Program-made: the position numbers and the translations under genes
Notes under the pieces: model-generated
What the model was told of the DNA's origin: nothing
The model's input: the letters and a program-made list of their open reading frames with translations, nothing else
Databases searched by the model: none
NCBI GenBank assembly: GCA_944375745.1
Contig: CALWAV010000063.1
Coordinates: forward strand, 1-35,534
Reading direction: 5' to 3'
From: an uncultured Merdimonas sp.
GTDB taxonomy: Bacteria > Bacillota > Clostridia > Lachnospirales > Lachnospiraceae
DNA: 35,534 nucleotides
Part shown: in pieces, positions 15,130 to 24,000 of the stretch
How the letters are laid out: the number at the start of each line of letters is the position of its first letter
Position numbering within the stretch: position 1 is the first letter of the stretch

Positions 15130-15946
15130 AGCTGTCTTCTCCCAGGACTCGGAATCCCCAGGAACTGCCAAGAAAGCGGCACATGTTTCTGTAATTAGAG
15201 CTGGGAAGTAGGACAGATTCAGATGAATTGAAGACGGCCATTTCCGAATCTGCCAGAGCAATCAATTCCCGGGCTGCTGTGTCACAGTTATGAGTGTAAA
15301 TATGATATTTGGGAAGGGATTCCCGGGCAAGGAAGGCTTCCATGGCTTGTTCGGCAGATGACTTGCGGCCTTCTTCATTTTCAGCGGAATAAAGATCTGC
15401 GTACAGTTTTTCAAATTCATTGCCTGCTTCTATATATTTCTGGGTTCCAGACAAAATAGTTTCTAGTTCATCTGCAGTGATATATCGGTAAAGTATCCGG
15501 TCAAAGTTGTGGCATTCATCGAACCCTTCCCCGGGAACAGCGGAGGCAGGCGGCTCACCAGTTTCTAAAAACAGGGAGGTTTCCTCTGGATTCATAGAAA
15601 TAACTTTCATTTTACCGATGCCTTTCTTTCCAAGAAGACATTGAAACAGATTATACTGCATTCCGTTGTAGCTGAAGATTTGACCGGCACCTGTCTCATC
15701 AATCAGCAGAAGCGCGGAATGGCCAAGTCCTTTCATGCCGTCCAAATTCAGAAGATAGCAGACTTGACAGTTCTGCGTCTTGTTTCCGTCAGTTCCTCTG
15801 CCCTGTCCGGAGATAGACGCAGCAGCAATACGCTGGGGCGGAATGTAAAAAAAGAGTTTATAGATGATGAAAGCCAGGATAAGCAGAAAAAAAGCGATAA
15901 TAAGAATCCGGAGCCATCTTTTGTGGTATTTTTGACGGGCTTTCAT
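15107..15946 (-). CDS. Membrane-anchored protein, possibly permuted papain-like (NlpC/P60-related) fold
   Basis: A 279-aa protein with a basic N terminus, one transmembrane segment (about 12-33) and an extracytoplasmic domain. GHSALLLID places His76 early, and YTHNCDTAARELI places Cys221 late. This His-before-Cys order, with hydrophobic flanks and FSYNG between, resembles circularly permuted NlpC/P60/LRAT-like domains, so it may cut or modify a wall peptide or lipid; this is inference. Four other cysteines lie in the domain. The ATG at 15946 is chosen over one at 16015 because AAGGAGAAAA lies just upstream and the longer form begins in the promoter. It is divergent from blaI/blaR. Confidence 0.72.
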   Translation of the reverse strand: MKARQKYHKRWLRILIIAFFLLILAFIIYKLFFYIPPQRIAAASISGQGRGTDGNKTQNCQVCYLLNLDGMKGLGHSALLLIDETGAGQIFSYNGMQYNLFQCLLGKKGIGKMKVISMNPEETSLFLETGEPPASAVPGEGFDECHNFDRILYRYITADELETILSGTQKYIEAGNEFEKLYADLYSAENEEGRKSSAEQAMEAFLARESLPKYHIYTHNCDTAARELIALADSEMAVFNSSESVLLPSSNYRNMCRFLGSSWGFRVLGEDSWRERLLQ

Positions 15947-15986
15947 GTCAGTTTTCTCCTTTCGGAAAAGAGATGTTTCTGAGCTG

Positions 15987-16015
15987 AGTGTACCTGGAAG
16001 CCCTTGCATTGTCAA
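15987..16015 (-). promoter_or_regulatory. Promoter of gene 15107-15946
   Basis: Read on the minus strand, TTGACA (16015-16010) and TACACT (15992-15987) are separated by 17 bp. It lies back to back with the blaI promoter, whose -35 starts at 16037. Confidence 0.7.
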
Positions 16016-16036
16016 TTCATAAAAAGAAAAATAAGC

Positions 16037-16087
16037 TTGACATTCGGAGACTACAGATGTAGACTATAAGTGTCTACAAAAGTAGAC
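16037..16087 (+). promoter_or_regulatory. blaI promoter with two BlaI/MecI-type operators
   Basis: TTGACA (16037-16042) and TAGACT (16060-16065) are separated by 17 bp. Operator 1, CTACA-GA-TGTAG (16051-16062), covers the spacer and enters the -10. Operator 2, GTCTAC-AAAA-GTAGAC (16072-16087), is a perfect dyad over the transcription start. The TACA/TGTA core is the known recognition element of BlaI/MecI repressors. Confidence 0.85.
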
Positions 16088-16109
16088 TTCATAACGGAGG
16101 TGAACAGCT

Positions 16110-16481
16110 TTGGAGAAAAAGACAACGGTTTCGGATGCGGAGCTTGAGATTCTGGAAGTGCTCTGGGAGGCGGGAAAGGCTTTGAATGCCTCGGAGATAA
16201 GAAGCCTGCTGGAAAAGAATAAAAAATGGGAGCGGACCACAGTTCTGACTCTGATTCAGCGGCTGGTGAAAAAGGGAATGCTGGACCAGGAGAAGCGGGA
16301 GGTTTATTATTACATACCGAAGGTGGAGCGGAAGGATTATGTGAAGGAAGAAACCCGCAATTTTGTGAATAAATTTTTTAAGGGAAATGCCGGAAATATG
16401 GCGGCGGCTCTGATGTCTGACGACAGTCTGACAAAGGAAGATATCGAAGAACTCAGAGACTTTTTCAACAGCCGGTTCTGA
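16110..16481 (+). CDS. BlaI/MecI/CopY-family repressor
   Basis: A 123-aa winged-helix repressor. Characteristic parts are VSDAELEILEVLWEAGKALNASEI-like N-terminal helices, the recognition region TTVLTLIQRLVKKGMLDQEKR, and a C-terminal dimerisation/cleavage region ending in TKEDIEELRDFF. Translation appears to start at TTG 16110, nine bases after GGAGG; no suitable ATG is present at that place. In this family a membrane protease (BlaR1/MecR1) triggers cleavage of the repressor, and that partner is encoded 22 bp downstream. Two operator dyads lie in its own promoter. Confidence 0.93.
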   Translation: MEKKTTVSDAELEILEVLWEAGKALNASEIRSLLEKNKKWERTTVLTLIQRLVKKGMLDQEKREVYYYIPKVERKDYVKEETRNFVNKFFKGNAGNMAAALMSDDSLTKEDIEELRDFFNSRF

Positions 16482-16503
16482 AGAACCGGGAGGGGAGAAT
16501 GAT

Positions 16504-18735
16504 ATGGAACGAGAAATTATTTTGGAGATTCTGCTCCTGTCTCTTTCAGGAACAGTGCTGGGGCTTTTGTTCTGCCTGCTCCGGCCGCTTACCGGGAAGC
16601 TGTTTTCCTGGAAATGGCATTATTATCTCTGGCTGCTGGTGATTCTGCGTCTGGCGCTGCCCGTTCATGTAGATGCGGGAATTTTCCCGTCTCCGGCAGT
16701 ATGGAGTCCGGAGCAGACGCAGGCGGTCCAGACGGCGCAGACAGACAGGACGGATATCGGCGGAGAAGAGACTGGCAGAGAAGAGAACGCCGGGAATGCT
16801 GTCACCGCCGGGACAGAAGAGACGGCAGGGGCAGCGGGAACAGAAAGTACAGGAGCCGCCCAGAGCAGTCTTCCCAGCCAGGCGGGAACTGCCGATTCTT
16901 CCGCGCAGACAGAGGATTCTGCCGCTTCTGTGTCTCTGGACGGACAGAGCTGGACGGTGTTCCGGTGGCTGCTCCTGATCTGGCTTTTTGGAGCCCTGCT
17001 GTCGCTGGCTGTAAGGATTAGCAATTACCGGAATTTTGTAAATTATGTGAAAGCGGACTGCGCGCGTGTCAGTGACGACAGGATTCAGCGGCTGGCAGGT
17101 GAGCTTGCAGAGAAGCTGCATATCCGGAAATGGCTCTGGGTATACGAAAGTCCTCTTGTGGCAAGCCCTGTACTGATTGGAGTGCGGCATCCGTTCATTG
17201 TACTTCCGAAGACAGAGCTGTCTCTGGAAGAGGCCCGGCTGATTCTGCAGCATGAATTTATCCATCTGAAGCGTCATGATTTGTGGTATAAGTGGCTGTT
17301 TCAGCTGATTCTCTGTGCACACTGGTTCAACCCGGTGCTGCTGCTCTTCCGGAAAATGATGGACAGAGACTGTGAGCTTTCCTGCGATGAGGCAGTGATT
17401 GGCTCTCTTACAGAGACCGAGAGGAAAAGATATGGCAATATTCTGCTGGATACGGCAGAGCGGCAGCTGAAGCTTCACAGAAGCGTCCTGTCCGCTACTC
17501 TGATGGAAGGAAAAGAGAATTTAAAACAGCGCCTTCAGAGTATTCTGTCTTTTCGGAAACGGGGAGCGGCAGCAGCGTCGGTGTCTATTCTGATTTTCGC
17601 GGCAGCGGCGGCGCTGGCAGCCTGCGCGCCCGCCGGATATCGGCAGACAGCTGAGAGATCCCAGGCAGATTCCTCTGCAGAGGGAAATGCGTCGGAAGAG
17701 GGAAAAGAGAGTTCCGGAGGCTTTCTCTCCCAGCTGATAGACGGCATCGGAGGCGGATGGAAAGAGGAACTGATGAATGCTCCTTTTGATATCGATCCTG
17801 CGGAGGATGCCTGGCAGGTCTATGATGACGAGACCCTTCTGGCGGGAAAAGATGTGGACGGAATCTGGAGGGCTTATTTTTACAGCGGCGGAGACGGGCG
17901 CATTCAGGCAGAAAGCTTTGCCTTCTGCGGCTCGGATTCCATTCTCATCGCCTGGGCGGAGGAACCGGTGGATATCACGGTCTGCTCTTCCTGGGAACTG
18001 CTTTCCGGAGATTTCAAGCTGGTCCATATCGGTCCTGACGGTACGGTAAACACCCTGACAGAGGAGGATGGCGGAAAGGAAACCTCTGTGACGCTGGAGC
18101 CTGGCCGGAATGTGATCAAGATGGCCGGCCGGGAGGCAAAGCTTGGAAAGCTGGATATTTCCTTTCAGGGTCTGAACTCCAGCGGCCTCTCAGCAGTGTA
18201 TTATACGGAGGAGGAAGAGGACGCCGGACGCCTGGCGGAAAATATTCAGAACGGCGCGGCGGGAAAGGAGGAGTTCCTGTCTTCCCTGACCTGGCTGGAT
18301 GAGGATGTGATAAATGAAGCGTTCCAGGTTCTTCTTGACCGGGGAGAGACTTTTACCGGGCCGGAGCTGGAAGAAATATTCAGCTATGGAGATGAGAAGG
18401 AGGCCGGAGAGCTTCTGGTTCAGGCGGTGAAGGATGGAAAGCATCCCGCTTTTTCCGGAGAAACCATTGTGGAACTGCTGCCCTATATGGAAGAAACTGC
18501 GGCAGTGGAACTGGTTCAGGAGATGGACAGAGAGGATCTTACCTTTCACGTTCTGGAGGAGCTGCTTTACTATCTGGATGACGGGGACTGTGAGACCTGC
18601 GTGAATCATTATCTGGATCTGGGCAATACGCTTACAGGCAGTCAGTATGAAGAAATAAGATATCTGCTGGACGATGAGGCCGCCCAGAGGCTGGACCGGC
18701 GGCTGGGAGCCCGGCAGAGCCGGGATGACAGCTGA
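16504..18735 (+). CDS. M56-family BlaR1/MecR1-like membrane metalloprotease with unusual sensor domain
   Basis: A 743-aa integral membrane zinc protease that probably senses an envelope signal and inactivates the adjacent BlaI-type repressor. TM segments lie at about 8-28, 38-56, 152-172 and 355-373. Between TM2 and TM3 is a low-complexity stretch rich in Thr, Ala, Glu and Gly (about 66-146). The zinc site is HEFIH (250-254), with the downstream glutamate in RDCELSCDEAV (288-298). The extracellular part (about 380-743) has no penicillin-binding SxxK/SxN/KTG set that I can see. Instead a beta-rich part is followed by acidic helical repeats (about 585-730), so the ligand is unlikely to be a beta-lactam. 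A small lipobox-like LAAC (371-374) at TM4 is probably chance. Confidence 0.88.
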   Translation: MEREIILEILLLSLSGTVLGLLFCLLRPLTGKLFSWKWHYYLWLLVILRLALPVHVDAGIFPSPAVWSPEQTQAVQTAQTDRTDIGGEETGREENAGNAVTAGTEETAGAAGTESTGAAQSSLPSQAGTADSSAQTEDSAASVSLDGQSWTVFRWLLLIWLFGALLSLAVRISNYRNFVNYVKADCARVSDDRIQRLAGELAEKLHIRKWLWVYESPLVASPVLIGVRHPFIVLPKTELSLEEARLILQHEFIHLKRHDLWYKWLFQLILCAHWFNPVLLLFRKMMDRDCELSCDEAVIGSLTETERKRYGNILLDTAERQLKLHRSVLSATLMEGKENLKQRLQSILSFRKRGAAAASVSILIFAAAAALAACAPAGYRQTAERSQADSSAEGNASEEGKESSGGFLSQLIDGIGGGWKEELMNAPFDIDPAEDAWQVYDDETLLAGKDVDGIWRAYFYSGGDGRIQAESFAFCGSDSILIAWAEEPVDITVCSSWELLSGDFKLVHIGPDGTVNTLTEEDGGKETSVTLEPGRNVIKMAGREAKLGKLDISFQGLNSSGLSAVYYTEEEEDAGRLAENIQNGAAGKEEFLSSLTWLDEDVINEAFQVLLDRGETFTGPELEEIFSYGDEKEAGELLVQAVKDGKHPAFSGETIVELLPYMEETAAVELVQEMDREDLTFHVLEELLYYLDDGDCETCVNHYLDLGNTLTGSQYEEIRYLLDDEAAQRLDRRLGARQSRDDS

Positions 18736-18791
18736 TTTTCAAGGAGTCTAAAGGCTTCGGCATCCGGAGCCGGAAGGAAGCGGCAAAAGAG

Positions 18792-18834
18792 AGGAAAGGC
18801 GTCTGTACGCGGAAGGTGTACAGGCGCCTTTCCT
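18792..18834. repeat. Long hairpin between blaR-like gene and plsX
   Basis: AGGAAAGGCG-T-CTGTAC (18792-18808) pairs with GTACAG-G-CGCCTTTCCT (18818-18834); the odd bases form a T-G pair, so the stem is 17 bp. No T run follows, so it is not a standard terminator, although it is in the right place to end the blaI-blaR transcript. Confidence 0.55.
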
Positions 18835-18884
18835 GCCTGTATACAGCGCCTTCAGAGTGTTCCCGGTTTTTGCAAAATTACGGG

Positions 18885-18913
18885 TTGCTTTCTCAATTAA
18901 TATTTAGTATTAT
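18885..18913 (+). promoter_or_regulatory. Promoter of the plsX operon
   Basis: TTGCTT (18885-18890) and TATTAT (18908-18913) are separated by 17 bp in an AT-rich stretch. I could not recognise a FapR operator in it. Confidence 0.6.
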
Positions 18914-18977
18914 GATAAAGGACCTGACAGGTGGAGAGTTTTTCCTGACCTGGAAGGGAGACCAGGAGGAAGAGATC

Positions 18978-19991
18978 ATGCAGGAAATGATTAAGGTTGC
19001 GGTAGACGCAATGGGCGGTGACAATGCTCCTGATGAAATTATCAAGGGCGCGGTGGAGGCCGTCGGTTTACGGGAAGATATTAAAGTATTTCTTGTGGGA
19101 AAAGAAGAACTGATTCGGGAAAAACTGAAGGCTTATTCCTATAGAGGGCCACAGATTGAGGTGGTGAACGCCACTGAGGTGATCGAGATGGCAGAGCCGC
19201 CGGTTGCAGCGATTCGGAAGAAAAAGGATTCTTCTATTGTAGTAGGCATGAAGCTGGTGAAGGATGGAACGGCGGACGCCTTTGTATCTGCTGGAAGCTC
19301 GGGAGCCGTGCTGGTAGGCGGACAGCTTCTGGTAGGCCGCATAAAGGGAATTGAGAGACCGCCTCTGGCGCCTTTGATTCCTACAGAAAAGGGCGTGTCC
19401 CTTCTGGTAGACTGCGGCGCGAACGTGGACGCGCGGCCTTCTCATCTGGTGCAGTTCGCGATGATCGGTGCCATCTATATGGAGCACGTAATGGGAGTGA
19501 AAAATCCCAGAGTAGCTATTGTGAATATCGGCGCCGAGGAGGAGAAGGGAAATGCTCTTGTAAAGGAGACCTTCCCGCTTCTGAAGGAGTGTAAGGACAT
19601 CAACTTCACGGGAAGCATCGAGGCCAGAGAGATTCCCCACGGACAGGCTGATGTGATTGTCTGTGAGGCTTTTGCGGGAAATATCATTCTGAAGCTTTAC
19701 GAAGGGCTGGCAGCAGTGCTGGTCAGCAAGATCAAAGAGGGAATGATGAGTTCTCTGAGAAGCAAGATCGGAGCCCTTCTGGTAAAACCGGCTCTGAAGC
19801 AGACTCTGAAGTCTTTCGATGTGTCCGAATACGGCGGAGCTCCGCTTCTGGGACTGAACGGCCTGGTGGTGAAGACTCACGGAAGCTCCAAGGCACAGGA
19901 AGTAAGAAATTCCATTATCCAGTGCGTTACATTTAAAGAGCAGGGGATTAATGATAAAATCAGGGAGAATATTTTAAGAGAGGAAGGATGA
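18978..19991 (+). CDS. plsX: Phosphate acyltransferase PlsX
   Basis: A 337-aa enzyme that makes acyl phosphate from acyl-ACP as the first step of phospholipid synthesis in Firmicutes. The N terminus [17 protein letters not shown] is diagnostic. [25 protein letters not shown] and [15 protein letters not shown] are further family blocks. A longer in-frame reading from 18816 runs through the promoter and is rejected. The ATG at 18978 has AGGAGGAAGAG before it; the ATG at 18987 (directly before IKVAV) is an alternative. acpP starts 4 bp after its stop, which fits the substrate link. rpmF, often found upstream of plsX, is not here. Confidence 0.95.
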   Translation: MQEMIKVAVDAMGGDNAPDEIIKGAVEAVGLREDIKVFLVGKEELIREKLKAYSYRGPQIEVVNATEVIEMAEPPVAAIRKKKDSSIVVGMKLVKDGTADAFVSAGSSGAVLVGGQLLVGRIKGIERPPLAPLIPTEKGVSLLVDCGANVDARPSHLVQFAMIGAIYMEHVMGVKNPRVAIVNIGAEEEKGNALVKETFPLLKECKDINFTGSIEAREIPHGQADVIVCEAFAGNIILKLYEGLAAVLVSKIKEGMMSSLRSKIGALLVKPALKQTLKSFDVSEYGGAPLLGLNGLVVKTHGSSKAQEVRNSIIQCVTFKEQGINDKIRENILREEG

Positions 19992-19995
19992 AAAC

Positions 19996-20229
19996 ATGGA
20001 ATTTGAAAAATTAAAAGGAATTATCGCGGACGTCCTGAACGTGGACGAAAATGAGATTACGATGGACACTACCTTTGTGGACGATCTGGGAGCAGATTCT
20101 CTGGATGTCTTCCAGATTATTATGGGAATCGAGGAAGAGTTCGACGTGGAGATCGACCAGGAAGAGGCAGAGAAGATCGTATCTGTAGGGGATGCGGTGG
20201 AGGAAATCAAGAAAGCCCTTAATAACTAA
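19996..20229 (+). CDS. acpP: Acyl carrier protein
   Basis: A 77-aa acidic helical protein that carries acyl chains on a phosphopantetheine arm. The attachment site is Ser35 in GADSLDVF. Size, charge and the helix pattern ending in [12 protein letters not shown] are standard. It lies between plsX and rnc, a common arrangement, with its start 4 bp after plsX. Confidence 0.96.
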   Translation: MEFEKLKGIIADVLNVDENEITMDTTFVDDLGADSLDVFQIIMGIEEEFDVEIDQEEAEKIVSVGDAVEEIKKALNN

Positions 20230-20366
20230 GCTTCTGAATGAAATCAGAGGGCTGCTGTAAACGTAGAAGAAAGGAAGGCCTGATTCTATGTTTCCAGCAG
20301 CTTTCTTATATAAAGTATCAGGATATCCGGGGAACAGGATATCAAAGAAATGACAGGAGAATCTAT

Positions 20367-21050
20367 ATGAAACTGGAAGAACTGGAAAAAAAGCTGGAAT
20401 ATCATTTCAATGACCGGAGGCTTCTGGAACAGGCCCTCTGCCACAGCTCCTATGCAAATGAGCGCCATATGGACCGGCTTCTGAACAATGAGAGGCTGGA
20501 GTTCCTTGGCGATGCGGTTCTGGAACTGGCTACCAGCGAATATCTGTATCTGAATTATCCCGAGATGCCGGAGGGTGAGGCCACACGTACCAGAGCAAGC
20601 ATCGTGTGCGAGCAGACGCTGGCGCTCTGTGCCAGGGATCTGGGCCTGGGAGCCTGGCTGCGCCTTGGAAAAGGAGAAGAGCAGACGGGCGGAAGAGAGC
20701 GGGATTCTATCACCTCAGACGCTATGGAGGCTCTGCTTGGAGCCATTTATCTGGACGGTGGTTTTGCTAATGCGAAAGAATTTGTGCGCCGTTTTATTTT
20801 GAATGATATTGAGCACAAAAAACTCTTTTTTGATAGCAAGACTATCCTTCAGGAGCAGATTCAGAGTGAGACGGAAGAGCCTCTTCACTATGAACTGGTG
20901 AAAGAGGAAGGGCCGGATCACAACAAACGGTTTACCGTCAATGTTCTGCTGGGCCAGGAGATCCTCGGCACAGGAAGCGGACGGACCAAGAAAGCCGCGG
21001 AGCAGGAGGCTGCCTACCGGGCGATTTTGAAAAGACAGAAAAACGGATAA
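20367..21050 (+). CDS. rnc: Ribonuclease III
   Basis: A 227-aa double-strand-specific endonuclease for rRNA and mRNA processing. The signature NERLEFLGDAVLEL (41-54) carries the catalytic acidic residues. The second acidic site is in DAMEALLGAIYLDGG. A double-stranded RNA-binding domain occupies about 155-225 and ends GSGRTKKAAEQEAAYRAIL. The reading frame is open from 20238, but the added 43 residues are unlike the family and the ATG at 20367 follows AGGAGAA, so the shorter form is used. That leaves 137 bp after acpP with no other supported gene. Confidence 0.95.
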   Translation: MKLEELEKKLEYHFNDRRLLEQALCHSSYANERHMDRLLNNERLEFLGDAVLELATSEYLYLNYPEMPEGEATRTRASIVCEQTLALCARDLGLGAWLRLGKGEEQTGGRERDSITSDAMEALLGAIYLDGGFANAKEFVRRFILNDIEHKKLFFDSKTILQEQIQSETEEPLHYELVKEEGPDHNKRFTVNVLLGQEILGTGSGRTKKAAEQEAAYRAILKRQKNG

Positions 21051-21061
21051 GGTCGTGAGAC

Positions 21062-24000
21062 ATGTATTTAAAAAGTATAGAGGTACAGGGCTTTAAGTCC
21101 TTTGCAAATAAGATTGTATTTGAATTTCACAACGGAATCACCGGCATTGTGGGACCGAACGGAAGCGGAAAGAGCAACGTGGCGGACGCGGTGCGCTGGG
21201 TGCTGGGCGAGCAGCGTGTCAAGCAGCTGCGGGGCGGCAGCATGCAGGACGTGATTTTCGCGGGCACAGAGAACCGCAGGCCCTTAAGCTATGCCTATGT
21301 GGCCATTACATTGGATAATTCGGACCACCAGCTGGCCATCGACTATGAGGAGGTCACAGTATCCAGACGCCTGTACCGTTCCGGAGAGAGTGAATATCTG
21401 ATCAATGGGACGGTCTGCCGGCTGAAGGATGTCAATGAGCTGTTTTACGATACCGGTATCGGAAAGGAAGGCTATTCCATCATCGGACAGGGCCAGATTG
21501 ACCGGATCTTAAGCAGCAGGCCGGAGGAATCCAGAGAGCTCTTTGATGAGGCCACCGGCATTGTAAAATTCAAGCGCCGGAAAAATACAGCCCAGAAAAA
21601 GCTGGAGGATGAAAAGCAGAATATTCTGCGCATCAATGACATTCTGGCAGAGCTGGAAAAACAGCTGGGGCCCCTGGAGAAGCAGTCAGAGACAGCCAGG
21701 CTGTATCTGAAGAAAAAAGAGACATTAAAAAGCTATGATGTGAATATGTTTCTTCTGGAGACGGAGCGTCTTCAGAAACAGCTTTCCGAGCTGGAGGGAA
21801 AAGCCGGGACAGCCCAGGCCAATCTGGATGAGACCAGCCGGGAGTATGAGAAGATCAAGCAGGAGCATTCCCGGATTGAGGAAGAACTGGAAGAATTGAA
21901 TACCAGTCTGGATTCCGCAAAGGAGGCTGCGTCTCAGAATGATCTGAGCCGCCAGCAGATGGAGAACCAGATCGAGCTTCTGAAAGAGCAGATCAAATCC
22001 GTGCGTTCCGGAGCAGAGCAGAAGCAGGGCCGGCTTTCTGCCATCGGAGAAGATGTTCTGGAGCGCCGTGAGGCCAGAAAGCGCTTCACCGAGGAGCAGA
22101 AGCAGCTGGATGCCCAGTTAAAGGAAGTTACCTCTGTGTCCAGAGAGGCAGGAGAAAAGCTGAAGGAGCTCAGGGCTCAGATTGACAGCCTGAATCTGAA
22201 GTCTGAGCAGAGCAAAAATGAGATCATCAGCCTTCTGAATGAGCGTGCCTCCACAAAGGGGCGTCTGCAGCGGTATGATGCCATGCAGGAGCAGGCGCAG
22301 CTGCGGAAATCAGAGCTGACTCAGAAGCTTCTGGAGGCAAAGACAGGGGAAGAAGCCCAGAAAGCATCCTATGAGAAGCATCAGCAGGAGCTGATGGAAA
22401 TCAGCTCCAGAATTCTGGATTTGACAGCTTCCCAGAGAGAGAAGGAAGAAGAGGCGGAAGGCTTCCGCAGGCAGCTGGGAAAACTGAATGAAGAGCTGGA
22501 AATCGGCCAGAGTGCCTTTCACCGTGAATCTTCCAGGCTGGAATCCCTGCGCAATATGGCAGAGCGCTATGACGGCTATGGGAACAGCATCCGCAAAGTC
22601 ATGGAGCAGAAGGGAAAGCACCCGGGAATCCTTGGAGTGGTGGCAGATCTGATCCGGGTGGATCAGAAATATGAGACGGCTGTGGAGACAGCTCTGGGCG
22701 GCAATATCCAGAATATTGTCACTGATAATGAAGAGACAGCTAAGGACATGATCTCCTACCTGAAAAAGAACCGGTTTGGACGGGCCACCTTCCTGCCCTT
22801 GACCAGCGTGGGAAACAGAGATAATTTCCCAAGGAAAGAAGCACTGAAAGAAGAAGGAGCGGTGGGGCTGGCCAGCACACTGGTGGAGACAGAGGAAAAA
22901 TACGCAGGAATTGTAAACTATCTGCTGGGCCGGGTGCTGGTGGCGGAAAATATCGATGACGCCATAGCCATCGCCCGGAAATACAATCATTCCCTTCATA
23001 TTGTCACGCTGGAGGGCGAGTATTTAAGCCCCGGAGGATCCATGACAGGAGGAGCCTTCCGCAATTCCAGCAACCTGCTGGGCCGGCGCCGGGAGCTGGA
23101 AGAGCTGGAAGAAAATGTACGCCGTCTGGACCGGGATATGAAGGAAGCCCGGGAGAAGATTGAAGAGCTGAAAGAGAAACGGCGCAGTGTCCGCCGGGAA
23201 GCAGAAGAGCTGAATACCCGTCTTCAGGAACAGTTCCTGCTTCAGAATACGGCCAAGCTGAACGCGGATCAGGCAGAAAAACGTCTGCAGGAAATAGAGA
23301 CAGATTGTGAAGGATTGCAGACAGAACTGGCCCAGATCGAGGAGCAGTTCCGGGACATCCAGACCAGCCGGGAATCCATTACAGAAGAACTGACAGCATC
23401 GGAAAAGCAGGAAAAAGAGAATGAAGAACGGATTTCCAAAGCGCAGGAAAGCCTGGAGGAGCTGAAAAAGCAGGAGGCAGACTGCATCAAGAAAGCGGAG
23501 GAGATTCATCTGGAGGTGGCAAATCTGACCCAGAAAGCAGAGTTTGCCGGAGAAAATGTGGCCCGTATCGACAGAGAGCTGGACCGCCTGCGCCTGGAAG
23601 AAGAAGATCTGAAGGCCGGCGTGCAGGAAGGCGATAAAGATGTGAGGGCCAAGGAGGAGAGCATCCTTGCGCTGACAGGCCAGATCGGCCAGCTGACTGC
23701 CAGAAGTGAGGAGCTGGAGAAGAAGACGGCAGAGCTTTCCGGAAAGCGGGAGGCGCTTTTAAGCGGCCAGAAAGAATTTTTCTCCAGAAGAGAAGAACTG
23801 TCCGAGCAGAAGACGCTGCTGGACCGGGAAGTCTTCCGCCTGAACAGCCAGCGGGAGAAGCTGGAAGAGGCGGCCGACGCCCAGGCAGGTTACATGTGGG
23901 AGGAATATGAGCTTACCTATAATATGGCTCTGCCTCTCCGCAATGAGGAGTACACCGATCCGGGAAGCCTGAAAAAGCAGATTGCCTCCCTGAAGGATGA

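Noticed and set aside
16546-17478. A 310-codon open frame on the minus strand
   Set aside because: It is antisense to the BlaR1-like gene, which has clear M56 motifs; no start signal or recognisable domain.
20238-20366. N-terminal extension of ribonuclease III or a separate small gene after acpP
   Set aside because: The added residues are basic and unlike RNase III, and a good ribosome binding site precedes the family-typical start at 20367.
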